A stretch of DNA of 64,000 nucleotides. Source: Macrostomum hystrix (lineage: Eukaryota > Platyhelminthes > Macrostomidae). Position numbers and translations under genes: made by a program. Under the pieces are notes generated by a model. The model saw only the letters and a list, made by a program, of their open reading frames with translations, was not told where the DNA came from and did no database searches. The stretch spans positions 3,190,501 through 3,254,500 of the forward strand of contig CATNEN010000011.1 of assembly GCA_950097015.1 (NCBI GenBank). The letters run 5' to 3'. Of this stretch, positions 1-10,059 are shown in pieces; within the stretch, counting starts at the first letter, position 1; every line of letters begins with the position of its first letter.

Positions 1-85
1 GGCCCTTGTCGAGCTGCAGCTGACGCAGCTGTTCCAATGTGTGGCCGACGGAGGGATCGTTAAAGTCGGAAAGGTCAATCTCCAT
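1..85 (-). CDS. First coding exon of an unidentified gene (truncated by window edge)
   Basis: An ATG at 85 in good context (AAATGG) opens a frame that stays open to the window edge, 28 codons beginning MEIDLSDFNDPSVGHTLEQ. A TATA box lies about 140 bp upstream and a perfect X-box about 235 bp upstream, both placed for transcription leftward off the window. I do not recognise the protein from this short acidic, then Gln/Leu-rich segment. The X-box suggests, as inference only, a gene controlled by RFX factors, many of whose targets act in cilia. Codon use is GC-rich at third positions, like the other coding exons here. Confidence 0.6.
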   Translation of the reverse strand, partial: MEIDLSDFNDPSVGHTLEQLRQLQLDKG

Positions 86-223
86 TTAGCAGATTAGAAA
101 CAGGTACTGGCTTGGACTACAAATTATGCTAGTTGGTCTGCTACAGCATGGCAACGCTCGATTGCAAAAGTAATTGAGCAGTCGAAGCAATTTTCTACTA
201 CCGGGCCACGCGAGCCGAGCTCG

Positions 224-231
224 CTTTTATA
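224..231 (-). promoter_or_regulatory. TATA box (TATAAAAG) of the left-edge gene
   Basis: The minus strand reads TATAAAAG. Transcription would start near 195-202, leaving a 5' UTR of about 110-120 nt before the ATG at 85. Confidence 0.6.
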
Positions 232-319
232 CACAAGCCGAACAGATCTGCAGCCGCTGCGACTCACAGACTAAGCTCAATAACTCCTGCCTCTACAATC
301 GTCAGCCACTCATTCATTG

Positions 320-333
320 GTTGCCATGGTAAC
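320..333. promoter_or_regulatory. Perfect X-box (RFX-type palindrome) with adjacent CCAAT
   Basis: GTTGCCATGGTAAC is a perfect inverted repeat matching the RFX X-box consensus: two 6-bp half sites around AT. An ATTGG (CCAAT on the minus strand) overlaps its left flank. It sits about 90 bp upstream of the TATA box. Confidence 0.6.
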
Positions 334-754
334 CCTAACTAGCGAGAGGCACGCGTGAGCATGGGGAGTAGCGCCCATGCACACGGAAAATGGGAGATTT
401 TTAGCCCGGGAATTCGCGCATTGGAGGCTGGGATTGGGTCAGAGTGAGTAGGAAAGAGAAAGAATAGAGAGATGGTCGGAGATAGGTGAGCTGCAAAGCG
501 CTCCTTGCGTAGGTGATTGAAACAAAGAAAACCAACCCATGAACCGTCTCCGTGCTCAGTGAGGTAAGAAACTGCAGTGCATAAGAAGACAGAATGGTAT
601 AGGGTGGGGTTTATTTAAGAGCGAAAGCGAGGAATGCGGGTGTATAGACACGTTGAGGTCTTTAGCATTCAGTCTATCAATTAGCTCGTAAGTGGCATTT
701 AATCAAACTCAGGACAAAGTAATTCTGGAAACAGCAGAATAACCATGAACTACC

Positions 755-930
755 GTTGTTAAAATTGTAGGACTTCTGGCCGAGACGTCAGGAGTTCGAA
801 TCTAAGCCTAAGTGAAACAATACTTAGCAAGGCACTTAACGATCAACCATTGCTTTAGCTCAATCAGTATTAAAATGGGTACTATAGCATGAGCTGGGGT
901 AGATACCTTGGTATTTATGACTCGTCTTAT
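755..930 (+). repeat. Degenerate tRNA-derived SINE (SINE2 family)
   Basis: A B-box-like GAGTTCGAATC is followed by family landmarks: a run resembling TTAGCAAGGCACTTAAC, then AGCTGGGGTA. The same landmarks occur in the better copies at 26.84 and 41.08 kb. It is diverged and has lost most of the A-box part. Confidence 0.5.
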
Positions 931-1927
931 GCCCAACAGAGCTTAATTGTAATTTCTTTTTTTTACTCTCAGGTCGCAACCAGGTACATTTTTTCACGTT
1001 GATGAATTATCTACCGATTCAGAAAATTAATAAGACCTTTTCAATAGCAGACAATATTTTCATTATGAAATCGGTTGTTTCAATTACATTTAAAAGGGGC
1101 TCAGGCCCCCATCCCCAGAAGGTGCAGTAGCTAAGTTGTGGGTTGTGGTCCGAATTGGCCAAGGTCTCATCGTCTATTTTACTTCCAGCGAATGAATTTT
1201 AGGGTGCTTGATCTGAATAAATGCATGAATACGGCTTACTGTGCAACGTTTGCACTACTAACAGTAACAACGTATATTATTGATGTTAGGTACATAGTCG
1301 ATTCTTAACGCTAATGAGCTTCTGAAAAAACTCCGCTCAGTCTCTGGAACTTTTTAACTTGCGCGCTTCATTCACACTCGTGTATATTAAAATAAGAGTA
1401 AGCAGAAAAAACTACAGCCAAATCATGGATTCCATAACAGCCGAATGTGCACAAATAAACAGGCATGGCTAGAGCTAGATCAGCGTTATCTATTTTTGCC
1501 AGGAGTTTTGAAAAAGCCATTAAGACTTTGGATTAAACCGGGGCTCAGTGCAATAAAATCAACCAATGGACAGGAGTATATAGAAAAGAAGAACCGTTAC
1601 CACTGGATAAATAACAAAACTAAAAGACTTACAGCGTTTACAGCGTTGAGAAAGTATATTATAAACGCAAGTTTGGCGCCGCAACAGCGGGATTATCAAA
1701 CTAGAAAAGTAAAACCTCTTAACAGTAAAACTAAAAAAGTAGGAAAGCGACATAAGACTGGACAAAAAACAACCAAAAATGGCTTCAGTTACTAAAAGTT
1801 ACTTTAACAAGACTAGACAACCCGGTTGAAAAAAATACTGGATTAGCCCATTGAAATTGGCCCGCTCATCAGCCACTTCGTGTCAGAAAAGCCCGCTCAT
1901 TTTTCCAAATCGACGAGTCTCTCAAAT
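931..1927. other. AT-rich stretch with no recognised gene
   Basis: A 116-codon open frame at 1445-1795 (+) has low-complexity lysine-rich composition and no recognisable domain or splice support. I do not call it a gene. Confidence 0.4.
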
Positions 1928-2325
1928 CGGCCCGTTCTACGGCCCGCTTCTGGGCCCGCTGGTTGGCCCGCTCACTGGCCCGTTCTAAACCGGCCCGCTG
2001 GCTGACCCGTTGGTTGGCCCGCTGGCTGACCCGTTGGTTGGCCCGCTGGCTGACCCGTTGGTTGGCCCGCTCACTGGCCCACTCATTGGCCCGTTCTAAA
2101 CCGGCCCGCTGGTTGGCCCGTTGGTTGGCCCGCTCATCGGCCCGCTCATTGACCCGTTCTAAACCGGCCCGCTGGTTGGCCCGTTGGTTGGCCCGCTGAT
2201 TGGCCCGTTCTAAACCGGCCCGTTGGTTGGCCCGCTCATTGGCCCGTTCTAAACCGGCCCGCTGGTTGGCCCGTTGGTTGGCCCGCTGATTGGCCCGTTC
2301 TAAACCGGCCCGCTGAGGCCCGCTC
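1928..2325. repeat. 12-bp minisatellite (GGCCCGCTGGTT type)
   Basis: Degenerate tandem units of about 12 bp, mixed with a longer variant carrying TTCTAAACC. The period is a multiple of three, so the array is open in several frames: the minus strand reads ANQR/AGLER repeats and the plus strand LARW/KPAR repeats. This explains the 167-codon open frame at 1869-2372. I see no gene context. Confidence 0.75.
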
Positions 2326-2908
2326 AGTTTTTCAACCGGGCAAGTGAGCTTTATATTATAAAAATGACTCAAAAAAATTAGTCGGATTTCTGACTACTAG
2401 TACAACAAAACCACGGATCCTCAATATTCCAGTTGTTCAGTTGAAGTTTAAAGAATTGAAACAAATATTGAAGCTGTTGAATACTGTTGGAAGCCGACAT
2501 GCGAAAAAGTGTTTAAGGAATGGGAAAAGCAATGGTGCGAATGCAGTTAACAGATCTGAAGTAGGTATCTTTTCTCCAGGAGATTGGTGGATCCCTCTTT
2601 TCTCAGACATCAAAACAAAATCACAGGCTACATTTTCGATAATTCTAATTTAATAATCATGCGGATATGATTGACATCACTAATGGCGCGGAACAGTGTG
2701 TCTGATTGTATAATAATCAGCATATGATCGGCATGGGGATAAGTATTGCCAAATAAGAACCACAAGCGCTATATTGCCGAGTAAAAAAACTGGGCGCTGC
2801 AAAAACACACTGTAATTAAATGATCTTTAGGAGGATAAAAAAATATGACAATATTGATCATGAAAGTGCATTCATTAGTTAAAAGGGTCTCGCCAAATGA
2901 GTGTCATT

Positions 2909-3330
2909 TTGTGGTGTCAAACAGTTACAAATATTGCTTACTCTCTAAAAGCAATTGCTTTGTACTGTTTATTATGTCAGAGCCGCAAGTACCACACTGG
3001 TCAGTCTTTCGACCCGGTAAATAGGATCCTCACAGGCGAACTGGAAAGTACAATTACATGCTGAAAATGCGAATTTGTGTTGGCCTCGCCGCAGCACTGG
3101 GCATTTTTCCAGACGGAACTCAAGCTGAAGTGTCCTATGAGCTCTCCACATCTGTTGAGAAGCATCATTGAGCCATCCCTTTTTGGGGCGGCTATGATTC
3201 CTGAGCCCAATGTGCTCAAAGCTATCAAACTATTGCCTATCGACCACAGCTACCGGAATCTATTTGAATAGAGATCTAAGCGATGCACGGCACTGGGTGT
3301 AGAAACCAGAAGACTTCTTCGACTTTCCAC
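2909..3330 (-). pseudogene. 3'-end fragment of the TRIM-like family gene
   Basis: About 420 bp match the 3' end and downstream flank of gene A (about 4080-4500). A 75-codon remnant at 3001-3228 keeps the last propeller-like strands (DGSMMLLN.CGELIG, VWKNAQCCG, SSPVRIL). Homology stops at about 3330, exactly where the duplicated spacer starting GGAGAGACAAGAG begins, so this is a duplication breakpoint. There is no finger or start. Confidence 0.75.
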
Positions 3331-3331
3331 A

Positions 3332-6037
3332 GGAGAGACAAGAGACCAGTAGACAGTTGAGACACGGGAGATTCTCACTTTACTACCCAAAGTTAAGCAG
3401 CCTACTGTGCTAGGCCTACAAGTAGGCTAGGGCCAGACTTAGGAGCATCAAAGGCCGCACCTGGCCGAGGGGCCACATTTTACCGGTTCCTGAGCTAGAC
3501 AAATCACCAGCACGACTTGCTGGGAATCGTGAACAACTTACTATTCTGGATTAGAATTTGGGTTTAGTAACAACATTTTCATAATTAGGATTGTCCAACG
3601 GTCAAGCTTCGATCACTGGTGTGCTTAATGCTAAATTTTAAAGTGGTAATATGAAGAGCAAAGCATTAGTCAAAAAGAGCTTAGTACTAAAAACAGGAAT
3701 AAATATTGACGAAAAGTTGTGTGGTCAGCGAAAACCATTGTTAGCATTCAGTACTGAGACTGGGCACCGACACCTTAAAAACGGTGCACTATCATTGAAA
3801 GAAAGCATATTTGCAGAAATAGTTTCCAATTGTGCAAATCACATCGCCTAAAAATAATCAGAGCTTAAAAAATTGGCATTCGGACATTTTAAACAACGTG
3901 CCTATTTTGCCCAAAAGAAGAGAAATAAAGAACGCCGCACATATTAGACCAAAAGCTAGGATAAAGTATGCGCCAAAAAATCTGTAGTCATCTAAAATAC
4001 ATTAATTTGAACGTAGTAATAGTAAGCATAAAGAGTTATTTAAAAAGAAAAAAATCTATAAGCGTTTCTTTAAGTGGCTTTTTGTGGTGTCACACCAACA
4101 ATTACAAAGCTCGCCAACTCTTGCCTTCTACAGTTTATTGTATTAGAGCCGCAAGGAAGAGAATAACTTTATAACAGCACTTCCTCGACGCGGAAAATAG
4201 GATCCTCACAGGCGAACAGGAAAGTACAATTACTTGCTGGAAATACAAATTTTTGTTGTCCTTGCCGCAGCACTGGGCATTTTTCCAGACGGTACTCAAG
4301 CTGAACTGTCCTATGAGCTCTCCACATGTGTTGAGAAGCATCATTGAACCATCGCTTATTGAGGCGGCTATGATGCCTGAGTCCAATTTGTTCAAAGCTA
4401 TCAAATTATTGTCCAACGACCACAGCTGCGAGCAACTTCTTGAATAGAGGTCTAAGCGATGCACGGCACTGGGTGTAGAAACCACAATACTTCTTCGACT
4501 TTCCACAATCAGACTATTGGCACCGTTGACGCCAGTCAGGGTGATGCTATCCTGCAGCTCGAGACTTTTCAGTGACAAAATGACCACTTGACTTTGGTCG
4601 AGAATATACAGCTTCTCCATATCGTGCGTCATCCTTGAGGGTCTTCTAATCTGCAGCTTGTCCATTGTCTGTAGAACGGTGCCAGCCAAGTCGGTCACAG
4701 TCAAAACCAAATTGCTTCCAAGCATGAACAGCTGCTGCAGGTGACTGACGCATAAGCCCGAAACCAGCTGATTAACATTTCCTGGAATTGGACAGGAGCT
4801 CAGTGTGGCGAGAGTGGATTCATTGTAGAAGCTGAAGGTCGAGCTTGCGCCATATGCGCTGAAAATCACAATGCACTTCTCTGGTAGCGGCTGCATTCCA
4901 GTAGACAGAACTTTTGAAACAGAACGCCCATCATAGAAGAATCCATCAGTTCGAGTGCAGAGACACGCAGACAGTAACACAGATTGTGGGTTCAATGAAA
5001 TGCTCGCCTTCATGACCGGAGTGGTTTTAATATGATTCGATACCCGCAGATCTGCGTCCTCCACTTTGGCAGTCAATTTGCTCACAGAATCCTGAAGCCT
5101 ACTCAGTGATTCGATTGCCCCGTCTGTGGCGTAGTTAATTTGGCTCGGCTGTATGGGAATTTCTTTATTCAACATCTGAAGCTCCATCCTGAGCCGCAGA
5201 CTGCTCACGAGATCGTTTGCGACCTCCGCTGCTTTGATATCAGCTGACAGGGTCTCAAAAATACTCAGAGATCTCAGGCTCTGCTCCACATCAGCGATCT
5301 TTGAGTCCAGTTGACCGAGCACCTTCTGTCTGCACTGCTGCACTCTCTCAAAAATGGCGTCAAACATGTCGGCTTCGTCAGCTCTTGCAGTGAGCAGCTC
5401 AAAATGAGCACCACTGGCATTCTTCTGCAGTTCAGTGACCTTGGCCAGTGGCGCGTCAGTCTCCTTCTTGACCGCGTCTAACCGCTGCTGGAACTGTTGC
5501 TCATCCAATTTCAGATGGTCGGAGCAGAGAAGACCGTCCCAGTAGAGACCGCGGCCAGAGGCACCTCTCTCACAATGGCGCAGGCTGCATTTCTCAGCCG
5601 ATTGCTGCTCTTTGTTCTCAATATTAATATTCTCTGAGGCCATGGCTGGAACGAGTAACGGCGTGTTCATTATTTTTAGTAACGAAGAGTGAATTAAGAA
5701 AACTGAACCAGATTGACCTGACTAATAATAAATTTACAAAGTTGAATTAACATAATTACTACATAACATAATTACTAATTAACATAAATACTACAGCGGT
5801 CAAAACAGTGATAAAAATTGGTGTGCTTAATTGTAAAGTTAACAAACTACAAAACGAAACAATTATCTAATAAGAAAGCTTTAATAACTATTCTATTAAA
5901 GAAAATAAAACGTGTATTTAAACAGCTGTCAAACGTTAACTACTTTGTGATTGTTGACACAAACTACAATAGGCAGAAGAGAAACTAAAAAACGGTTTAT
6001 CCTCCATCAAATTCGAAGCACCTACATGGAATTTTCC
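3332..6037. repeat. Segmental duplication, copy 1 (carries gene A)
   Basis: This matches 6537-9314 almost base for base, including the roughly 800-bp spacer 3' of the gene, the whole coding region and about 370 bp of 5' flank. Short open frames in the spacer (3651-3851 and 3968-4174) reappear unchanged in copy 2 and are probably non-coding. Confidence 0.85.
4135..5643 (-). CDS. TRIM-like protein A: CX4C-X15-CX2H finger, coiled coil, beta-propeller-like region
   Basis: Intronless, 502 aa from the ATG at 5643 (context GCCATGG). An in-frame ATG nine codons upstream at 5670 has weaker context. Residues 19-43 form a putative zinc finger: C19-X4-C24, GRG, W, C40-X2-H43, followed by L and D. Residues about 45-200 are helical and heptad-like. 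From about 230 to the end come repeated hydrophobic strands with small loops (LTVTDLAGTVL, KLYILD, AVHRLDLYSR, DGSMMLLNTCGELIGQF), suggesting a four- to six-blade propeller. The order resembles TRIM B-box/coiled-coil/NHL proteins, but I see no RING and the finger spacing is not a standard B-box. Paralogues B, C and D keep every ligand. Function, such as ubiquitin- or immunity-related scaffolding, is unknown. Confidence 0.75.
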   Translation of the reverse strand: MASENINIENKEQQSAEKCSLRHCERGASGRGLYWDGLLCSDHLKLDEQQFQQRLDAVKKETDAPLAKVTELQKNASGAHFELLTARADEADMFDAIFERVQQCRQKVLGQLDSKIADVEQSLRSLSIFETLSADIKAAEVANDLVSSLRLRMELQMLNKEIPIQPSQINYATDGAIESLSRLQDSVSKLTAKVEDADLRVSNHIKTTPVMKASISLNPQSVLLSACLCTRTDGFFYDGRSVSKVLSTGMQPLPEKCIVIFSAYGASSTFSFYNESTLATLSSCPIPGNVNQLVSGLCVSHLQQLFMLGSNLVLTVTDLAGTVLQTMDKLQIRRPSRMTHDMEKLYILDQSQVVILSLKSLELQDSITLTGVNGANSLIVESRRSIVVSTPSAVHRLDLYSRSCSQLWSLDNNLIALNKLDSGIIAASISDGSMMLLNTCGELIGQFSLSTVWKNAQCCGKDNKNLYFQQVIVLSCSPVRILFSASRKCCYKVILFLAALIQ

Positions 6038-6044
6038 TAAACTA

Positions 6045-6499
6045 AATAACTAAACTAAATAAAGCTTGTTAAAGTTCTGGTTTCTTGAGGCTAGCAACGG
6101 GTTTTAGCCTTGTCTAGCAATAGGATACATTAGCGTTAAGTTGCAGCAGCGGTGACTTTTTGCGCTTTGTAACTCGTAGCCAACTTCAGTGATTCGCGGT
6201 TCAGTTTGTCAATTTGTGGATTATAATTTTCTCATCAAATGAGAATACGTGCAAGAACTCTGTGGACACAGGCTAAGTTGAAAAGCAGGACCACTGAGCT
6301 TGCAGTCTCCACTGATACGCTAGAACTCAAAACTCAAAGCTCAGACAGTAACACAGTTTGTGGGTTCCACGAACTGCTCGCCTTCATGACCGGAGTGGTT
6401 TTAATATGATTTGATACCCGCAGATCTGCGTCCTCCACTTCGGCAGTCAATTTGCTCACAGAATCATGAAGCCTACTCAGCGATTCGATTGTCCCGTCT
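6045..6499 (-). pseudogene. Chimeric fragment: 3' end of gene C joined to the middle of gene A/B
   Basis: Positions 6045-6333 match 9886-10158, the downstream flank and last codons of gene C. After AGAACTCAAAAC the similarity switches to the coding middle of gene B (8256-8406), ending near CGATTGTCCCGTCT at 6499. Both parts are in minus orientation. The two halves come from different paralogues, so a recombination or template-switch event produced it. It has no start or full domain. Confidence 0.75.
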
Positions 6500-7338
6500 C
6501 CCTCACAGATGTGAGAGAGAGGAGAGATGATACAGGAGAGACAAGAGACCAGTAGACAGCTGAGACACGGGAGATTCTCACTTTACTACCCAAAGTTAAG
6601 CAGCCCTACTGTGCTAGGCCTACAAGTAGGCTAGGGCCAGACTTAGGAGCATCAAAGGCCGCACCTGGCCGAGGGGCCACATTTTACCGGCTCCTGAGCT
6701 AGACAAATCACCAGCACGACTTGCTGGGGATCGTGAACAACTTACTATTCTGGATTAGAATTTGGGTTTAGTAACAACATTTTCATAATTAGGATTGTCC
6801 AACGGTCAAGCTTCGATCACTGGTGTGCTTAATGCTAAATTTTAAAGTGGTAATATGAAGAGCAAAGCATTAGTCAAAAAGAGCTTAGTACTAAAAACAG
6901 GAATAAATATTGACGAAAAGTTGTGTGGTCAGCGAAAACCATTGTTAGCATTCAGTACTGAGACTGGGCACCGACACCTTAAAAACGGTGCACTATCATT
7001 GAAAGAAAGCATATTTGCAGAAATCGTTTCCAATTGTGCAAATCACATCGCCTAAAAATAATCAGAGCTTAAAAAATTGGCATTCGGACATTTTAAACAA
7101 CGTGCCTATTTTGCCCAAAAGAAGAGAAATAAAGAACGCCGCACATATTAGACCAAAAGCTAGGATAAAGTATGCGCCAAAAAATCTGTAGTCATCTAAA
7201 ATACATTAATTTGAACGTAGTAATAGTAAGCATAAAGAGTTATTTAAAAAGAAAAAAATCTATAAGCGTTTCTTTAAGTGGCTTTTTGTGGTGTCACACC
7301 AACAATTACAAAGCTCGCCAACTCTTGCCTTCTACAGT

Positions 7339-8921
7339 TTATTGTATTAGAGCCGCAAGGAAGAGAATAACTTTATAACAGCAGTCCCTCGACCCGGTAA
7401 ATAGGATCCTCACAGGCGAACAGGAAAGTACAATTACTTGCTGGAAATACAAATTTTTGTTGGCCTTGCCGCAGCACTGGGCATTTTTCCAGACGGTACT
7501 CAAGCTGAACTGTCCTATGAGCTCTCCACATGTGTTGAGAAGCATCATAGAGCCATCGCTTATTGAGGCGGCTATGATGCCTGAGTCCAATTTGTTCAAA
7601 GCTATCAAATTATTGTCCAACGACCACAGCTGCGAGCAACTTCTTGAATAGAGGTCTAAGCGATGCACGGCACTGGGTGTAGAAACCACAATACTTCTTC
7701 GACTTTCCACAATCAGACTATTGGCACCATTCACGCCAGTCAGGGTAATGCTATCCTGCAGCTCGAGACTTTTCAGTGACAAAATGACCACTTGACTTTG
7801 GTCGAGAATATACAGCTTCTCCATATCGTGCGTCATCCTTGAGGGTCTTCTAATCTGCAGCTTGTCCATTGTCTGTAGAACGGTGCCAGCCAAGTCGGTC
7901 ACAGTCAAAACCAAATTGCTTTTAAGCATGAACAGCTGCTGCAGGTGACTGACGCATAAGCCCGAAACCAGCTGATTAACATTACCTGGAATTGGACAGG
8001 ATTTGGCAGGTGACTGACAAATAAGCCAGTGGTTTGGACAGGATTTGGCCAGGTAATTTGAACATTACCTGGAATTGGACAGGAGCTCAGTGTGGCGAGA
8101 GTGGATTCATTGTAGAAGCTGAAGGTCAAGCTTACGCGATTTGAGCTGAAAATCACAATGCACTTCTCTGGTAGCGGCTGCATTCCAGTAGACAGAACTT
8201 TTGAAACAGAACGCCCATCATAGAAGAATCCATCAGTTCGAGTGCAGAGACACGCAGACAGTAACTCAGTTTCTGGGTTCAATGAAATGCTCGCCTTCAT
8301 GACCGGAGTGGTTTTAATATGATTCGATACCCGCAGATCTGCGTCCTCCACTTCGGCAGTCAATTTGCTCACAGAATCATGAAGCCTACTCAGCGATTCG
8401 ATTGTCCAATCGTTAATTGGTCTGGGCGGTATGGGAATTTCTTTATTCAACATCTGAAACTCAATCCTCAGCCGCAGACTGCTCACGAGATTGTTTGCGA
8501 CCTCCGCTGCTTTGATATCAGCTGACAGGGTCTCAAAAATACTCAGAGATCTCAGGCTCTGCTCCACATCAGCGATCTTTGAGTCCAGTTGACCGAGCAA
8601 CTTCTCTCTGCACTGCTGCACTCTCTCAACAATGGCGTCAAACATGTCGGCTGCGTCAGCTCTTGCAGTGAGCAGCTCAAAATGAGCACCACTGGCATTC
8701 TTCTGCAGTTCAGTGACCTTGGCCAGTGGCGCGTCAGTCTCCTTCTTGACCGCGTCTAACCGCTGCTGGAACTGCTGCTCGTCCACTTTCAGATGGTCGT
8801 AGCAGAGAAGACCGTCCAAGTAGAGACCGCGGCCAGAGGCAACTGTCTCACAATGGCGCAGGCTGCATTTCTCAGCTGATTGCTGCTCTTTGTTCTCAAT
8901 ATTAATATTCTCTGAGGCCAT
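7339..8921 (-). CDS. TRIM-like protein B, with a candidate new 83-nt intron
   Basis: Close paralogue of gene A with the same finger, helical middle and propeller-like half. Read without splicing it is frameshifted: the upstream frame runs off into unrelated residues after IPGNV, and the rest of the family protein continues in another frame from about 7985. The cause is an insertion at 7986-8068. On the minus strand this segment begins GTAATG and ends TTCCAG, and removing it joins exon 8069-8921 to exon 7339-7985 in phase 1, restoring IPGNVNQLVSG exactly as in gene A. That gives 499 aa. If it is not spliced, the gene is a truncated pseudogene. An in-frame ATG at 8948 is the alternative start. 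Confidence 0.65.
7986..8068 (-). other. Candidate intron created by tandem duplication of an AGGT site
   Basis: The two ends share the copied sequence around CCTGTCCAATTCCAG followed by GTAATGTT, so duplication supplied both a GT donor and an AG acceptor. Gene A has CCAGGAAATG at this point and no insertion. The insert length, 83, is not a multiple of three, and its removal restores the family frame. Confidence 0.6.
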
Positions 8922-9314
8922 GGCTGGAACGAGTAACGGCGTGTTCATTATTTTTAGTAACGAAGAGTGAATTAAGAAAACTGAACCAGATTGACCTGAC
9001 TAATAATAAATTTACAAAGTTTAATTAACATAATTAAGTTACTACAGCGGTCAAAACAGTGATAAAAATTGGTGTGCTTAATTGTAAAGTTAACACTGAT
9101 ATTGCGTTGATAAAATTAGCAAACTACAAAACGAAACAATTATCTAATAAGAAAGCTTTAATAACTATTCGTTTAAAGAAAATAAAACGTGTATTTAAAC
9201 AGCTGTCAAACGTTAACTACTTTGTGATTGTTGACACAAACTACAATAGGCAGAAGAGAAACTAAAAAACGGTTTATCCTCCATCAAATTCGAAGCACCT
9301 ACATGGAATTTTCC

Positions 9315-9885
9315 ATTGACAATACTTTGCTGCGCCTGAGCGGAACAAAGCATGAGATAAAAAACTAGGTACCGAAAAAAACTGGAATAAATAAATTTGT
9401 GCAAAAAGTTGAGTGGTCAGCAAAAATCATGGCAGACAATCACTACTGATATTGGGCACCGGCCCCTTTAAAAATGTGTACGGGCAGTATATTGGTAAAA
9501 CAATAAACTTAGACTGACAAAAACTCATTTCAATGAAAAATGTGAAAAAAGTACAGCAAAGACAGCACCAAATTATGAGCAAAGCGACGTAGAGATTCAA
9601 ATAAACAAAGCAGAAATTGACAGCAGCTACAATAAAACAACTGATTTTTATCAAAAATGTGATTTGATATAAACTCGAAAATCTGGAAATATGTCAGCAC
9701 AGCCTAAATAGATTTTCAAAAATAGATGTCACAAGAAACAGTAGAATAATCCAATGAATTCGCTCTCAATAAAGCACTAAAAACAAAGGACAGCAATAAT
9801 AAAGCTGGAAAGCTAACAAACTACAAGGACAGCTTGGTGTTACACGTGTCAATTGTTAAATACTTGTAATTCAATTCCTAATAAA
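9315..9885. other. AT-rich spacer 3' of gene C, no feature recognised
   Basis: Only short open frames without family similarity. It ends where the duplicated gene C 3' flank begins. Confidence 0.4.
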
Positions 9886-10059
9886 ACAAACTAAATAAAG
9901 CTTGTTAAAGTTCTGGTTTCTTGAGGCTAGCAACGGGTCTAGCAATAGGATACATTAGCGTTAAGTTGCAGCAGCGGTGACTTTTTGCGCTTTGTAACTC
10001 GTAGCCAACTTCAGTGATTCGCGGTTCAGTTTGTCAATTTGTGGATTATAATTTTCTCA

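Larger units (their letters stand above)
6537..9314. repeat. Segmental duplication, copy 2 (carries gene B)
   Basis: Partner of 3332-6037. The main differences are the 83-bp insertion inside the coding region, small coding indels, and extra bases in the 5' flank (around 9090-9120) missing from copy 1. Both copies begin at the same GGAGAGACAAGAG junction. Confidence 0.85.

Noticed and set aside
3651-3851. 66-codon frame conserved exactly at 6855-7055
   Set aside because: Identity is due to the recent segmental duplication, not selection; no motif or start context.
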